NCBI RefSeq assembly: GCF_964023145.1
Contig: NZ_CAXIED010000001.1
Span: 1,262,251-1,326,250 of the forward strand
Length of the DNA stretch: 64,000 nt
Direction of reading: 5' to 3'
Origin: Chlamydia sp. BM-2023
Lineage (GTDB): Bacteria; Chlamydiota; Chlamydiia; Chlamydiales; Chlamydiaceae
Each line of letters opens with the position of its first letter. Position 1 is the first letter of the stretch. Of the stretch, positions 53,926 through 62,305 are shown piece by piece. The translations under genes were made by a program, and so were the position numbers. The notes below the pieces were generated by a model, which saw nothing but the letters and a program-made list of their open reading frames with translations, had not been told where the DNA came from and did not search any database.

Positions 53926-54942
53926 TTAATATCCACCGTCTCCGTTATTCTTAGCTTCTCGACAGAAAAACTCATGAATAGCTCTGTAAGTATACTCCGT
54001 AGTCCCTTCGGTATAGAATTTAGCAGATCTGGCTTCCTTGAGTTTTTGAGAAAGAGGGGGCTTACAGGTGTCATGTAAGAATCTTATAAAATTATACGCA
54101 CGAGAAACCCCATTATATGTCCTGAAGTGGAACGATTGCTTTCTAGATAAAACTTCCGCAATTGATTTAATGTAGGAATGAGCAGCTAAGTAACTAGAGG
54201 CGTCTTGTAAGGACAGATAGCTTTCTGCAAAAGCTAAATACATGAGTTGTGTAGTTAGGGCGTTGAACTGTTCTAGTACCGCGGGATCTTTAGGGAATTG
54301 CAATTCCTCGGTTTGACCGATGCGTAAGAGATCCTCGATTTCTTTTTTCTTATTATCTACCAGCACTGCGAAGTAGGAAATATCCTCATTCATTGGCGGG
54401 TGTAGTGCTCCCCAACTTTTAGGCTCTACAGAGGCTCTATGTTCCTCAAGATAGTTCGAGGCTAAAGACATGAGACCTTGGAACGTGCCTAATTGACTTG
54501 TTACATCCTCTGCTTGAGCAGGTTCTTCCGTGATTTCTGTAGGAGGGGTTATATCTTCTTCGATTTCTACTTCTGCTTTGATTTCTACTTCTTCTTCAAT
54601 TTCTGTCTCTTCTAATTCTGGGAGCAGAGGGGGTATTTGTTCCTCTTCTTCTATTTTAGGAAGGGGTTCTGTCTCTAGTTTTCTTAAATTAACAACTATA
54701 GAAGCAAGTATGACTCCTGTAATCAAAAATCCCAGAATCATAAATCCCGCGACAAGCAGAAAAAAACTCGCTGCTCCAACAAGATTTAAAGCTCCTATAC
54801 AAATTAAGGCAGTGGAAGCCAAAACTGCTATTACAATGGGAAGAATTTTAGCACACTTTGACGATAAGAACTTTTGGCACTTTGTTGGAGAGGCCGGCTG
54901 GGTGACATTGACCTGACATTCTGCAGGAATAGAGGTAGCCAT
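53926..54942 (-). CDS. TMH/Inc family protein, type B, C-terminus shortened
   Basis: A 338-residue copy (MATSIPAECQVNV). Lobes at about 34-85. The linker is strongly acidic with alternating EIEE/EVEIKAEVEIEED units. Tail: SWGALHPPMNEDISYFAVL, LMYLAFAESYLSLQDASSYLAAHSYIKS, FIRFLHDTCKPPL, AKFYTEGTTEYTYRAIHEFFCREA, and then it stops after KNNGDGGY, some 30 residues before the family's usual end. Another frame just downstream reads LKPGDFRRIR, faintly like a GPDFRQP ending, so a late frameshift is possible. Confidence 0.83.
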   Translation of the reverse strand: MATSIPAECQVNVTQPASPTKCQKFLSSKCAKILPIVIAVLASTALICIGALNLVGAASFFLLVAGFMILGFLITGVILASIVVNLRKLETEPLPKIEEEEQIPPLLPELEETEIEEEVEIKAEVEIEEDITPPTEITEEPAQAEDVTSQLGTFQGLMSLASNYLEEHRASVEPKSWGALHPPMNEDISYFAVLVDNKKKEIEDLLRIGQTEELQFPKDPAVLEQFNALTTQLMYLAFAESYLSLQDASSYLAAHSYIKSIAEVLSRKQSFHFRTYNGVSRAYNFIRFLHDTCKPPLSQKLKEARSAKFYTEGTTEYTYRAIHEFFCREAKNNGDGGY

Positions 54943-54972
54943 AACTAATGAGAATTAAGTTTTTAAATATAA

Positions 54973-55002
54973 ATTGTATTTATCTTTATTACTTAATTTC
55001 AA
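54973..55002 (-). promoter_or_regulatory. Candidate promoter of a TMH/Inc gene
   Basis: Minus strand: TTGAAA (54997-55002), 18-base spacer, TACAAT (54973-54978), 30 bases upstream of the ATG at 54942. Confidence 0.5.
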
Positions 55003-55088
55003 TATTAAAAAAGCAAAAACCTTCCGACCCGAGTAAAAACTCTTATTATTTCTATAATTAAAGAAATAATTTGATTTAGATAATACTA

Positions 55089-56399
55089 CTAATCTAGGAG
55101 ATCATCAAATCCAGGACCTTTGTCTTCCTTTAGCAACTTTATCTTTATCTCAGAAGCTCCCTGATTCTTCGAATCAATATCGTCACCCAAAGACAATGTA
55201 AGTGAATGAGCGAGTGCGTTGTAAAGCTGTCTCCATATATTTTCCTCAGTTCCTTCTATATAGAACCTCTCTTCTATGGCTTGCTTTTCTTCTTCGCTAA
55301 GATTCCCGCAGGACTGATGTACATGTCTTAAAACTGTGTAAGCTCCTTCTGAACTTTTTATTGTGTGATGGAAATAGAATTTCGGATCCGATACGAAGGA
55401 TAATACTGTCTTTTTATCCTCAAAATCGCTTTGATGTTTTGGCACATCCATTAACGTTTTATGTCCAAGGGCGAATCCTAACTGCATAAGTTCTGTTGCC
55501 ATAAGATGAAAAGCTCCCAACGCTTCAGGAGTTTTAGGGTACTCAGGAGAAAATGCCTGATCTATCTTCAGGCACTCTTCCACTTTTTGGAACTGCTCTC
55601 GATACAGATTTGCTAAGAAGGAAATATCAGAATCTTTAGGAGCAATTAATTCTTCCCAACCTAATAAAAGACCTTCTGCTTTCACAAGCTCCACAGACTG
55701 TTTTGCAAATAGCAGAGCTTTTTGTTCTTGAGGCAGGACTACCTCGGGCTCTTCTGTATCAGCGGGAGGGGCGGGTGGTGCTTCTTCTGGCCCTTCAGCA
55801 GCTCCCTCACCCATTCCGACGTCTACTTGGGGAGCACCTGGCTCACCAACTTCTTGAGGCACATCTACGCCTACGTCAGGGAAATACTCATCAAGAATTT
55901 CGTCTTCTAGACCTTCCTCTTCAACCTCGATATCTGCTTGAGGGATACCTGGAACGGCAGCTTCAAAGATTGGGGCTTCAGGTTGTATATTTGGAATAAC
56001 ATCATCAACCTCTCCTACTTGCTGAGGAAGAAATTCTTGTGGGGGTATAACGTCGTCCACACCTGGACCTTCTTCGGAATCACTAGAACTTATTGATTCG
56101 GCCTCTTCCTCTTCCAAGATTTCTTCTAACCGTTGCGTTGCTGGGTCTTTTTTAAGTATACATCTATCTATTATAGCCACTAACACAGCAAGGACACTAA
56201 GTTCAAAAAGAACGACCCCCGCTATGAATAACCAAAGACTTGCGGGTCCTGCCAACCCAATAACCCCGATAACTACAAGGGCAACGGCTGCTATAGAAAG
56301 AGCTGCCACGCCGATTTTTGCGCATCTAGATTGTAAAAAGAGAGGGGAATGCGTAGAGGAAAGCTCTGGCATAGAGTTATTATTCAGTAGCAAAACCAT
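55089..56399 (-). CDS. TMH/Inc family protein, type B with long acidic linker
   Basis: The largest copy, 436 residues from the ATG at 56399 (context CAGGTGGTT-ATG). Lobes at about 27-80. From about 88 to 220 there is a linker of some 130 residues made mostly of Glu, Asp, Pro, Val and Gly, with VDDVIP twice about 25 residues apart and a run of PxxP motifs (EEAPPAPPADTEEPE). The tail is type B but the WG-PPxN opening has become LGWEELIAPKDSDISFLANLY. Then LMQLGFALGHKTLMDVP, VLRHVHQSCGNL, ERFYIEGTEENIWRQLYNALAHSL, KEDKGPGFDDLLD. Confidence 0.84.
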   Translation of the reverse strand: MVLLLNNNSMPELSSTHSPLFLQSRCAKIGVAALSIAAVALVVIGVIGLAGPASLWLFIAGVVLFELSVLAVLVAIIDRCILKKDPATQRLEEILEEEEAESISSSDSEEGPGVDDVIPPQEFLPQQVGEVDDVIPNIQPEAPIFEAAVPGIPQADIEVEEEGLEDEILDEYFPDVGVDVPQEVGEPGAPQVDVGMGEGAAEGPEEAPPAPPADTEEPEVVLPQEQKALLFAKQSVELVKAEGLLLGWEELIAPKDSDISFLANLYREQFQKVEECLKIDQAFSPEYPKTPEALGAFHLMATELMQLGFALGHKTLMDVPKHQSDFEDKKTVLSFVSDPKFYFHHTIKSSEGAYTVLRHVHQSCGNLSEEEKQAIEERFYIEGTEENIWRQLYNALAHSLTLSLGDDIDSKNQGASEIKIKLLKEDKGPGFDDLLD

Positions 56400-56429
56400 A
56401 ACCACCTGAAAACAAAAAATAAAAAAACT

Positions 56430-56459
56430 ATTTTATTTATTTTCAGCAGTTAAATTCAA
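56430..56459 (-). promoter_or_regulatory. Candidate promoter overlapping the upstream stop codon
   Basis: Minus strand: TTGAAT (56454-56459), 18-base spacer, TAAAAT (56430-56435), 30 bases before the ATG at 56399. The -35 lies on the stop codon of the upstream copy. Confidence 0.4.
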
Positions 56460-57511
56460 CGATAAAGATCTGTGATCGAAAGAGTTAGGTCGCGAGGCCC
56501 GTAATGTTCAAAGGAAGCGACGGTATCCTTGTAGCCATAACCAAAGAATCTTTCAATGAAAGTATTTCCTCTGGGTATGGGCTGTAACTTTGTTTGGACT
56601 ATGCTACAAAAGCAGTTGTACATCTGTTTCCACATCACTTCGGGTTCGTCTATATCTTTGAAAAAGTTATTGCTGTCGCATATCTGTTGCCACACTTCTT
56701 CGGAATAGTCTAGTTTTTTGTAAAAGCTACTTATGTACTCTTTTTGTACGGATCTAGGAAAGACACCTTCGATTTGCCTGTGTAAAAATCTTATGAAATA
56801 ATAATTCGTAGACATGGCGTAGAATGTTTCTATGTAATGAGACCCTGGATCGGTTATGGCCTCCTCATAAGAGGAAAATCTACTGTGCATCTGCAAATAT
56901 TCGGGAAGATCAACAATTGCAAAATAGCTCTGTGCGAAGGATAACGCTAGGAACTCCGTAACAAGCTTATAAAAATCTTGGCGGGCATTGTACTCTTTAT
57001 AAAATGTAGGGCCTTCCTCAAACCCATCACGGGACGCCTCTTCTAGTATTTGTGTTATTTGTAATTTTTTTTCCTCTATTAAAGGAGCTAGATAACTTAT
57101 CCGTTTATCTATTGGGGGGAGGCTACCTCCCCAATCCTGCTCTACGATCCCTATTCCTCTCTTTTGTATCTCACTTTCAGCAAAAGCAATACAGGAGTCT
57201 TTAACAAGGTTTATCTTGATTTCTTGAGTGTCAGGGATTTCCTTAGGGGGTTCTATTGTGCACTTAATAAAAAGTAAGGATAGCGCATGAAGGAGCAAAA
57301 AGAAGAGAATGACGCCTCCAGCGATAGACATAAAGAATCCAGCAGTTGTGGCAAATTGCAAGACTCCAAAAACAGTGAGCAAGCAACCCGCAATCAAAAG
57401 GATCCCTAGGGCGATATTTTCTAAAATCGCGTATGTAGAACATTTGGAAACAGGTATTACTGTTTCTACTTTTCCCTTATTATCTATGGGGAATGAACAT
57501 GGATAAGTCAT
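56456..57511 (-). CDS. TMH/Inc family protein, type B with insertion in the FYTPGTPE region
   Basis: I use the ATG at 57511 (MTYPCSFPIDNK, 351 residues). Lobes at about 31-85, Cys-containing stop-transfer (LLFIKCTIEPPKE). Tail: WGGSLPPIDKRISYLAPLIEEKK, FLALSFAQSYFAIVDLPEYLQMHSRF, FIRFLHRQIEGVF. Then SSFYKKLDYSEEVWQQICD is followed by about 10 residues and a second similar piece, EPEVMWKQMYNCFC, so this part seems duplicated. The C-terminus (TVASFEHYGPRDLTLSITDLYR) is its own. Only 57 bases separate it from the next gene, so they could share a transcript. Confidence 0.83.
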   Translation of the reverse strand: MTYPCSFPIDNKGKVETVIPVSKCSTYAILENIALGILLIAGCLLTVFGVLQFATTAGFFMSIAGGVILFFLLLHALSLLFIKCTIEPPKEIPDTQEIKINLVKDSCIAFAESEIQKRGIGIVEQDWGGSLPPIDKRISYLAPLIEEKKLQITQILEEASRDGFEEGPTFYKEYNARQDFYKLVTEFLALSFAQSYFAIVDLPEYLQMHSRFSSYEEAITDPGSHYIETFYAMSTNYYFIRFLHRQIEGVFPRSVQKEYISSFYKKLDYSEEVWQQICDSNNFFKDIDEPEVMWKQMYNCFCSIVQTKLQPIPRGNTFIERFFGYGYKDTVASFEHYGPRDLTLSITDLYR

Positions 57512-57650
57512 ATCTAAAACTAGCAAAATAAGATAATTTATGCTCCTCTCCGATTAATTACCATCATCAAAAAACATCCCAGAAAAATTCACTTAGTTTA
57601 AGTAAGAATCTCTTTTCATAAACTATTCACTACTAACTTTTTTTTTCATT

Positions 57651-58628
57651 TTAATTATCTTCAGAGACCTCCTCTATACCGAAACCACTATTAACTTCTT
57701 TACGGAAGATATCGTAGAGGAGTCTACATGAGTGTTCTAGGGTACCTTCTTGCTCAAATTTCGCTTGTATAGCTGTAATAGTCGTTTCAGGTAAGGGGTC
57801 TTTACAATCGACATGTAGACAGCTTACGAGATGGCATGCATCTTGCAATGCATAGAAGGTTAAAGAAAGGGCTGAGCTTGGGTCTGAAGTTATCTGAAGG
57901 CAGGTTTTTTCTGGATGTGCATCTCTCTGTTCTAGGATCTCGCGGAGGGTCAAGCGGCTTTCTAAGAAGGCTAGGCTCATAAGCTCGAAGGCGATCCTAT
58001 CAAACCTTTGTTTCCTTATTGAACTTTCGGGGTAGCTGTAGAGTAAATCTTCCGTCATATTTAGACATTGGCAAATCTCTTGAAACTTCTTATCCCGTAA
58101 TGCTGCAACTAAGGCAATGTCTGGGTTCACGGGTGGAGTGAGCGTTCCCCACCCCTTGGGAATTATGGTATCGCGATGTTGTTCAAGTTGCTCCCTGGCA
58201 TAGCAAACAGCTTGATTTTCTATATCTTCAGAAGCAACGAAGGTTTGCTCCACGTGGGGGAGTGGGGCAGCTAACGCTCTCTTAAATAGGGGTACGATGC
58301 CAATTGGAAGAGGAGGAACTATTTCCAACCTCATATCAGGAATATCTTTTACCTTTTCTAAGGGAACTATTTTTTCTTCTGATTTGTGTAGCAAAGCCGG
58401 TTTCCTCACCAGGATAGCGAAGAGAACCACTGCCAATATGCAAAGTTGCAAAATGATGCACCCGGATATAAACACGAAGAGCGACGCAACTCCCGCGACA
58501 TTTAAGTAACCGAGGACTATTAAAGCAACAGCAACCACAGCAGCGATTGTTAGCGCGATAACTCTTGTTTTAGATTGAAAAATATTTGCAGGCACATGCT
58601 GAGGACAATTAACTTGGGAAACGCACAT
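57651..58628 (-). CDS. TMH/Inc family protein, type B
   Basis: I take the ATG at 58628 (MCVSQVNCPQHV, 325 residues) over a GTG at 58649. Lobes at about 26-78; stop-transfer RKPALLHKSEEK. The linker contains MRLEIVPPLPIGIVPLFKR, more hydrophobic than usual. Tail: GWGTLTPPVNPDIALVAALRDKKFQEI, FELMSLAFLESRLTLREILEQ, LVSCLHVDCKDPL (R of RFLH replaced), AKFEQEGTLEHSCRLLYDIFRKEV, then a short acidic end without GPxF. Confidence 0.82.
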   Translation of the reverse strand: MCVSQVNCPQHVPANIFQSKTRVIALTIAAVVAVALIVLGYLNVAGVASLFVFISGCIILQLCILAVVLFAILVRKPALLHKSEEKIVPLEKVKDIPDMRLEIVPPLPIGIVPLFKRALAAPLPHVEQTFVASEDIENQAVCYAREQLEQHRDTIIPKGWGTLTPPVNPDIALVAALRDKKFQEICQCLNMTEDLLYSYPESSIRKQRFDRIAFELMSLAFLESRLTLREILEQRDAHPEKTCLQITSDPSSALSLTFYALQDACHLVSCLHVDCKDPLPETTITAIQAKFEQEGTLEHSCRLLYDIFRKEVNSGFGIEEVSEDN

Positions 58629-58926
58629 AAGAAGCTGACTCGTAAACACTTGAAAGGATTTGTTAAGTAGATTTTATGAGATTTCCCGTTGTTAAACACA
58701 ACAAAAAAAGATGAAAAGCGTGTGTTTTCATTTACTTTGCAATCATTATCTGAACAACTTTGATTCTGAATAATCTGATAGCTAGAGACGTTTTATTCTT
58801 CCTATTTTGTGTATCTACGTGCTGTGATTTGCGGGTAATGGATATAAATACCTTAAGTTAAAAAAATCACGATGCGCTATTTTAAAGCAAAAAAGGCGGT
58901 TTAAAAGCATCCTCAAGTGAGATTGG
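58629..58926. other. Spacer upstream of the 57651 copy (298 bases)
   Basis: AT-rich leader with no clear promoter or hairpin. A GTGTGTTTTCATTTACTTTG stretch near 58720 resembles one upstream of the 61191-62180 copy (near 62268). Confidence 0.35.
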
Positions 58927-59961
58927 TTATTGCATAATAAAATCTGTTACACTTAATTGTTCACGAGCTTCTTTGAAAAACAGCTGAGCGAGTTGCAACC
59001 AATGATTTTCAATAGTTCCTGGAGTATTAAATCTAGCTTCGATTGCGTTACGTTCTTGTTGCCCTAGGGAATAAAACGAGCACTCATGATGAAAAGTTCT
59101 TAAAAATTGGAAAGCATTTGGAAATGCATAGAAGGTTTGATAATAGCACAGGTTTGGAGCAGCGACTACTGACGCGTGTGATTGGTATTGGGGATTTGCC
59201 ATGAGAAATATAGGAACTTCCTCCATGGTATAACACCCCTCAGCATAACATAACCAGAGGTATTGGGTAGCAAGGCGATAAAACTCTTCCCTTGTTTCTT
59301 CATCTTCAGGATAATCTAAAGCTTCATCCTCTATTATCCCCAGCAATTCTTCGATTTTCCTATACAATTCCTCATCAAGACTTGTGCAGTAAGAGATGTC
59401 TTTATTGAGAGGCGGAGGCACAGGAGGAAAGCCCTCTGCCCAATTCTTAGGTTCTATTTTTCCGAGATTTTCTTCTAACTGTTGTTTAGCATATTCCAAA
59501 GCGGTAAAATGAGGATCCCCCGGAGGAATAGTAAACACTTCTTCCCTAGCTTCTGGGACCTCTGTAACTTTTGGGGGAACTACAACTGGAGTGGGTTTGA
59601 CAGGTTCGGGCTCCACGACTTCAGGAACTGGGGGAGGAACTTCTTCTTTAGTGGGTGGTACGATAACCTCTTCAAGTTCTATCTTAGCCTCTAACTGATC
59701 CATTATGCGTAAGCACTTTGCCAAACCAAGAAGTAGCACGGCAAGCGCAATAAGCTGCAAAAGAATACATCCGGACATAAACAGCCAAATGCTTGCGCAA
59801 CCAGTGATTCCTAAAGCTCCTATAAAAATAAGAGCGACGGCTGCGACAGCAAGAATAACAGCGGCAGTTACTTTTAATTTATTATAAGTAGTGATGGGGG
59901 AGACGAGAGGCGCGTCTAAAACTGAATGAATTTGACTATCTCGCTCAGGGGCAGCAATCAT
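58927..59961 (-). CDS. TMH/Inc family protein, type B, Pro/Glu linker
   Basis: The ATG at 59961 (MIAAPERDSQIH, 344 residues) sits in GAGCAGGTT-ATG; the frame upstream to 60021 is not convincing. Lobes at about 30-85. The linker is a near-regular run of P, V, E and K (EVPPPVPEVVEPEPVKPTP), likely an extended stiff chain. Tail: NWAEGFPPVPPPLNKDISYCTSL, YLWLCYAEGCYTMEEVPIFLMANPQYQS, FLRTFHHECSFY, ARFNTPGTIENHWLQLAQLFFKEAREQL. The LYNxFC box has been replaced by LAQLFF, and the GPxF end is absent. Confidence 0.83.
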   Translation of the reverse strand: MIAAPERDSQIHSVLDAPLVSPITTYNKLKVTAAVILAVAAVALIFIGALGITGCASIWLFMSGCILLQLIALAVLLLGLAKCLRIMDQLEAKIELEEVIVPPTKEEVPPPVPEVVEPEPVKPTPVVVPPKVTEVPEAREEVFTIPPGDPHFTALEYAKQQLEENLGKIEPKNWAEGFPPVPPPLNKDISYCTSLDEELYRKIEELLGIIEDEALDYPEDEETREEFYRLATQYLWLCYAEGCYTMEEVPIFLMANPQYQSHASVVAAPNLCYYQTFYAFPNAFQFLRTFHHECSFYSLGQQERNAIEARFNTPGTIENHWLQLAQLFFKEAREQLSVTDFIMQ

Positions 59962-59991
59962 AACCTGCTCAAACAAAATGATTTGAGCAAA

Positions 59992-60021
59992 GTTATATTT
60001 ATATTTATTAGTTAAATTCAA
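59992..60021 (-). promoter_or_regulatory. Candidate promoter of a TMH/Inc gene
   Basis: Minus strand: TTGAAT (60016-60021), 18-base spacer, TATAAC (59992-59997), 30 bases before the ATG. The 13-base element around the -35 (60010-60022) is repeated at 56448-56460 and 63291-63303. Confidence 0.5.
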
Positions 60022-60109
60022 CCTTAAAAGAACAAGAACATCTTGATGATAGGTTAGATGGGCGTATTCTTAAAAAAATTTATCTTTTCAAAGGTACTTG
60101 AGGGAATAA

Positions 60110-61066
60110 TTATGACAGATTAAAGAGGCGTAAGAAATCAGAGCCGTGATCTGGATATGTGAGTGAGTGTAATATTTCGTAAGGGCTTCCAGGCTCTATT
60201 TCATCAATGAAACACCAACGAGCTTGTTGGCAAAAGCAGTTATAGAATTCCCGACAGTCATTAAAGAATGAGTTTTCGGTATAAAATAGATTTTCCATCT
60301 GTAGGTGGTAGTTCCTTCCTCTAGTATTTCCATGAATGATATGCAGAAATCTTATTAAGACGTAGTCATTAGTCACTAATGAAAATAATCGGGAATAGCA
60401 TGATTTTGGATCACCCATGGCTTGCATGGGAGAGTTATAATCAGGGTGTTTAGCTAGGAAATCTGGTATTTGATGCAGGGCCAAATATGCTATGGTGAAA
60501 GAGATCTTCAAGGACTCTTGTAAAAGTAGGTAAGCTTGCTTTAAGTCATTTATGCTTTCTGGGATTACTAACGTATCATCGTTAGCTTGCAAAATATCCC
60601 TCGCAGATTTTCTGGCTTCGTTTCTTAATGCTAGCAAGTAGGGGATGTCTTCATTTACCGGGGGGTGTAGAGATTCCCAATATAGTGGCGTTAGTGTTGT
60701 TTTTCTTTCTTTGAGGTTATCTACAATCTCGTTCACATAATTTTGCATTTTAGGTGTTAGTGGTGGTGCATTTTCCTGCCCTAACCCTCGCAAAACAATT
60801 ACGGTTTTCTCCATGAATTGCTTATGAATAAATAAAAAGGTGGCTCCTACTATTAAGATCCCGAGTAAACTGCTCCCAAAGACAAGCAACCAAAAACTTG
60901 CGTCCCCTACAATCCCAGCAGCACCGAAAACAATAAACACAGCAGACAAAATAATAAGAACGGCTATGCCGAGCTTGGTAATTTTAGATAGTGAAGATAG
61001 CGGGGATTTATAAAGAAAGGGTCCAGAGGAATCCACACGCATGTTCTGCAAAGGTTGGTAGAACAT
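60110..61066 (-). CDS. TMH/Inc family protein, type B, no acidic linker
   Basis: A 318-residue copy (MFYQPLQNMRVDSSG; an ATG 24 bases in is also possible). Lobes at about 31-83. The linker is only about 25 residues (FMEKTVIVLRGLGQENAPPLTPK). Tail: YWESLHPPVNEDIPYLLALRNEARKSARDIL, LKISFTIAYLALHQIPDFLAKHPDYNS, LIRFLHIIHGNTR (Cys missing), NLFYTENSFFNDCREFYNCFCQQARWCF, YPDHGSDFLRLFNLS. The PGTPE box is replaced by ENSFF. Confidence 0.83.
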   Translation of the reverse strand: MFYQPLQNMRVDSSGPFLYKSPLSSLSKITKLGIAVLIILSAVFIVFGAAGIVGDASFWLLVFGSSLLGILIVGATFLFIHKQFMEKTVIVLRGLGQENAPPLTPKMQNYVNEIVDNLKERKTTLTPLYWESLHPPVNEDIPYLLALRNEARKSARDILQANDDTLVIPESINDLKQAYLLLQESLKISFTIAYLALHQIPDFLAKHPDYNSPMQAMGDPKSCYSRLFSLVTNDYVLIRFLHIIHGNTRGRNYHLQMENLFYTENSFFNDCREFYNCFCQQARWCFIDEIEPGSPYEILHSLTYPDHGSDFLRLFNLS

Positions 61067-61190
61067 AGGCGCTTTAATTTTTAATGATAAAGATTCTATT
61101 GAATTTATGAAGATAAGTGCAACAGAGAAACGTTTTACGTGATTCTTAAAATCCTAAGGAAAACATTTAAAAATATAACAATCAACAGCT

Positions 61191-62180
61191 TTAAGCTTTT
61201 TTAAAATTTGGGCTATAATCTGTATAAGAACAAGAAAGCAAGGGTTCTTCTGTAGCTTCTACGATAGCTTCTTGTTGTCTATTGCTAATGATCAAATGAA
61301 TCTTATGACAATAGGAATTATAAAGGCCTCTCCATTTATATTCTGGAGTACCCTCTATATAAAACTGCGCTACTATTGATTTCTCAGTAACTGCGTCGAG
61401 ATTTTTCCTACTATTTTCATGTAAAAACCTTAAAAACCTGTAAGCTCTTGAAGTTAGAAAGCAAGCCTCTCTTTCTGATAAAATAGGAAGAGGGGCAACG
61501 GATAGGGTGCGCTGCCCCGTGGCATAAGCAAGGTAGATATACTCTGTAGCTAGACGATAAAACTTTTGCTTTTTCTCAGGATCTGTGGGGTAATCACACT
61601 TATTTTCTTCATCAATACATAGGAAACGCTGAATTACCTGATATTTTCTTTCTGTGAGGATTTGCAAATAGGCGACGTCTGCTTTTAATGAGGATGGAAT
61701 GTGGGGCATTATCCTATCGGGAGCAGTATCTCTTAAAACAAGCTCCCTTGTGGCGTATTCAAGGGCGGCTTCTTCAGGATCACTTGGAAGGGGTCTGTCT
61801 TTTATTCTTGCTTTTCTTAGCAGATCTAAGGCCCAAGGGAGCATATCTACTTCTGTACTGTGTTTTGGCAATGGGGGTTTATCTTTATGTGGGGGAGGAG
61901 CTGGGATCTCTTCTTGTTTCACTCTTATTTTTTTTAGGATCGATACAGCCAAAAGGGTGGAGGCAAGCAGAACAAGTTCGGCTATTAGGCATCCGAGAAG
62001 AATAGCTCCACAAATTAACATTCCCATGCTAGAGATTCCTAAGAAGCTAAGAGCTCCCAGCACGATAAGGACGATAGAGAAAATAGCGATAACTACTCTT
62101 ACTATCAAGAGCTTAGCTTTAGAAAAATAGGTGCATGGGGACTGTGTTATTTCCCTAGAGAGGGGAGTGGAAATAGCCAT
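61191..62180 (-). CDS. TMH/Inc family protein, type B, diverged tail
   Basis: A 329-residue copy (MAISTPLSREITQSP). Lobes at about 27-82. The stop-transfer KKIRVKQEEIPAPPPHKDKPP is basic and proline-rich. The tail opening is altered: AALEYATRELVLRDTAP then HIPSSLKADVAYLQILTERKYQVI instead of WGxLxPPxNxDISYL. The rest is conserved: YIYLAYATGQRTLS, FLRFLHENSRKNL, AQFYIEGTPEYKWRGLYNSYCHKI and YTDYSPNFKKA. Compared with its neighbours the middle is about 25 residues shorter. Confidence 0.83.
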   Translation of the reverse strand: MAISTPLSREITQSPCTYFSKAKLLIVRVVIAIFSIVLIVLGALSFLGISSMGMLICGAILLGCLIAELVLLASTLLAVSILKKIRVKQEEIPAPPPHKDKPPLPKHSTEVDMLPWALDLLRKARIKDRPLPSDPEEAALEYATRELVLRDTAPDRIMPHIPSSLKADVAYLQILTERKYQVIQRFLCIDEENKCDYPTDPEKKQKFYRLATEYIYLAYATGQRTLSVAPLPILSEREACFLTSRAYRFLRFLHENSRKNLDAVTEKSIVAQFYIEGTPEYKWRGLYNSYCHKIHLIISNRQQEAIVEATEEPLLSCSYTDYSPNFKKA

Positions 62181-62305
62181 AACTTTTAGAAAGATGGGTT
62201 AAAAATAAGTCACTAGAACAAAGGATTTTATCACGATATTATGCGATTATCTGTTAAATAGCGCGGTGTTTTCATTTACCTTCGTGATAATCTCTATAAA
62301 ACCCA

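Noticed and set aside
53871..54074. Possible late frameshift restoring a GPDFRQP-like end (LKPGDFRRIR) after the gene at 53926
   Set aside because: The resemblance is only a few residues, and no homopolymer lies at the junction. Not enough to annotate a frameshift.
55703..55999. Long plus-strand frames opposite the acidic linker of the largest TMH/Inc copy
   Set aside because: Reverse complements of Glu/Pro-rich codons stay open by composition; no ribosome site and the opposite strand is clearly coding.
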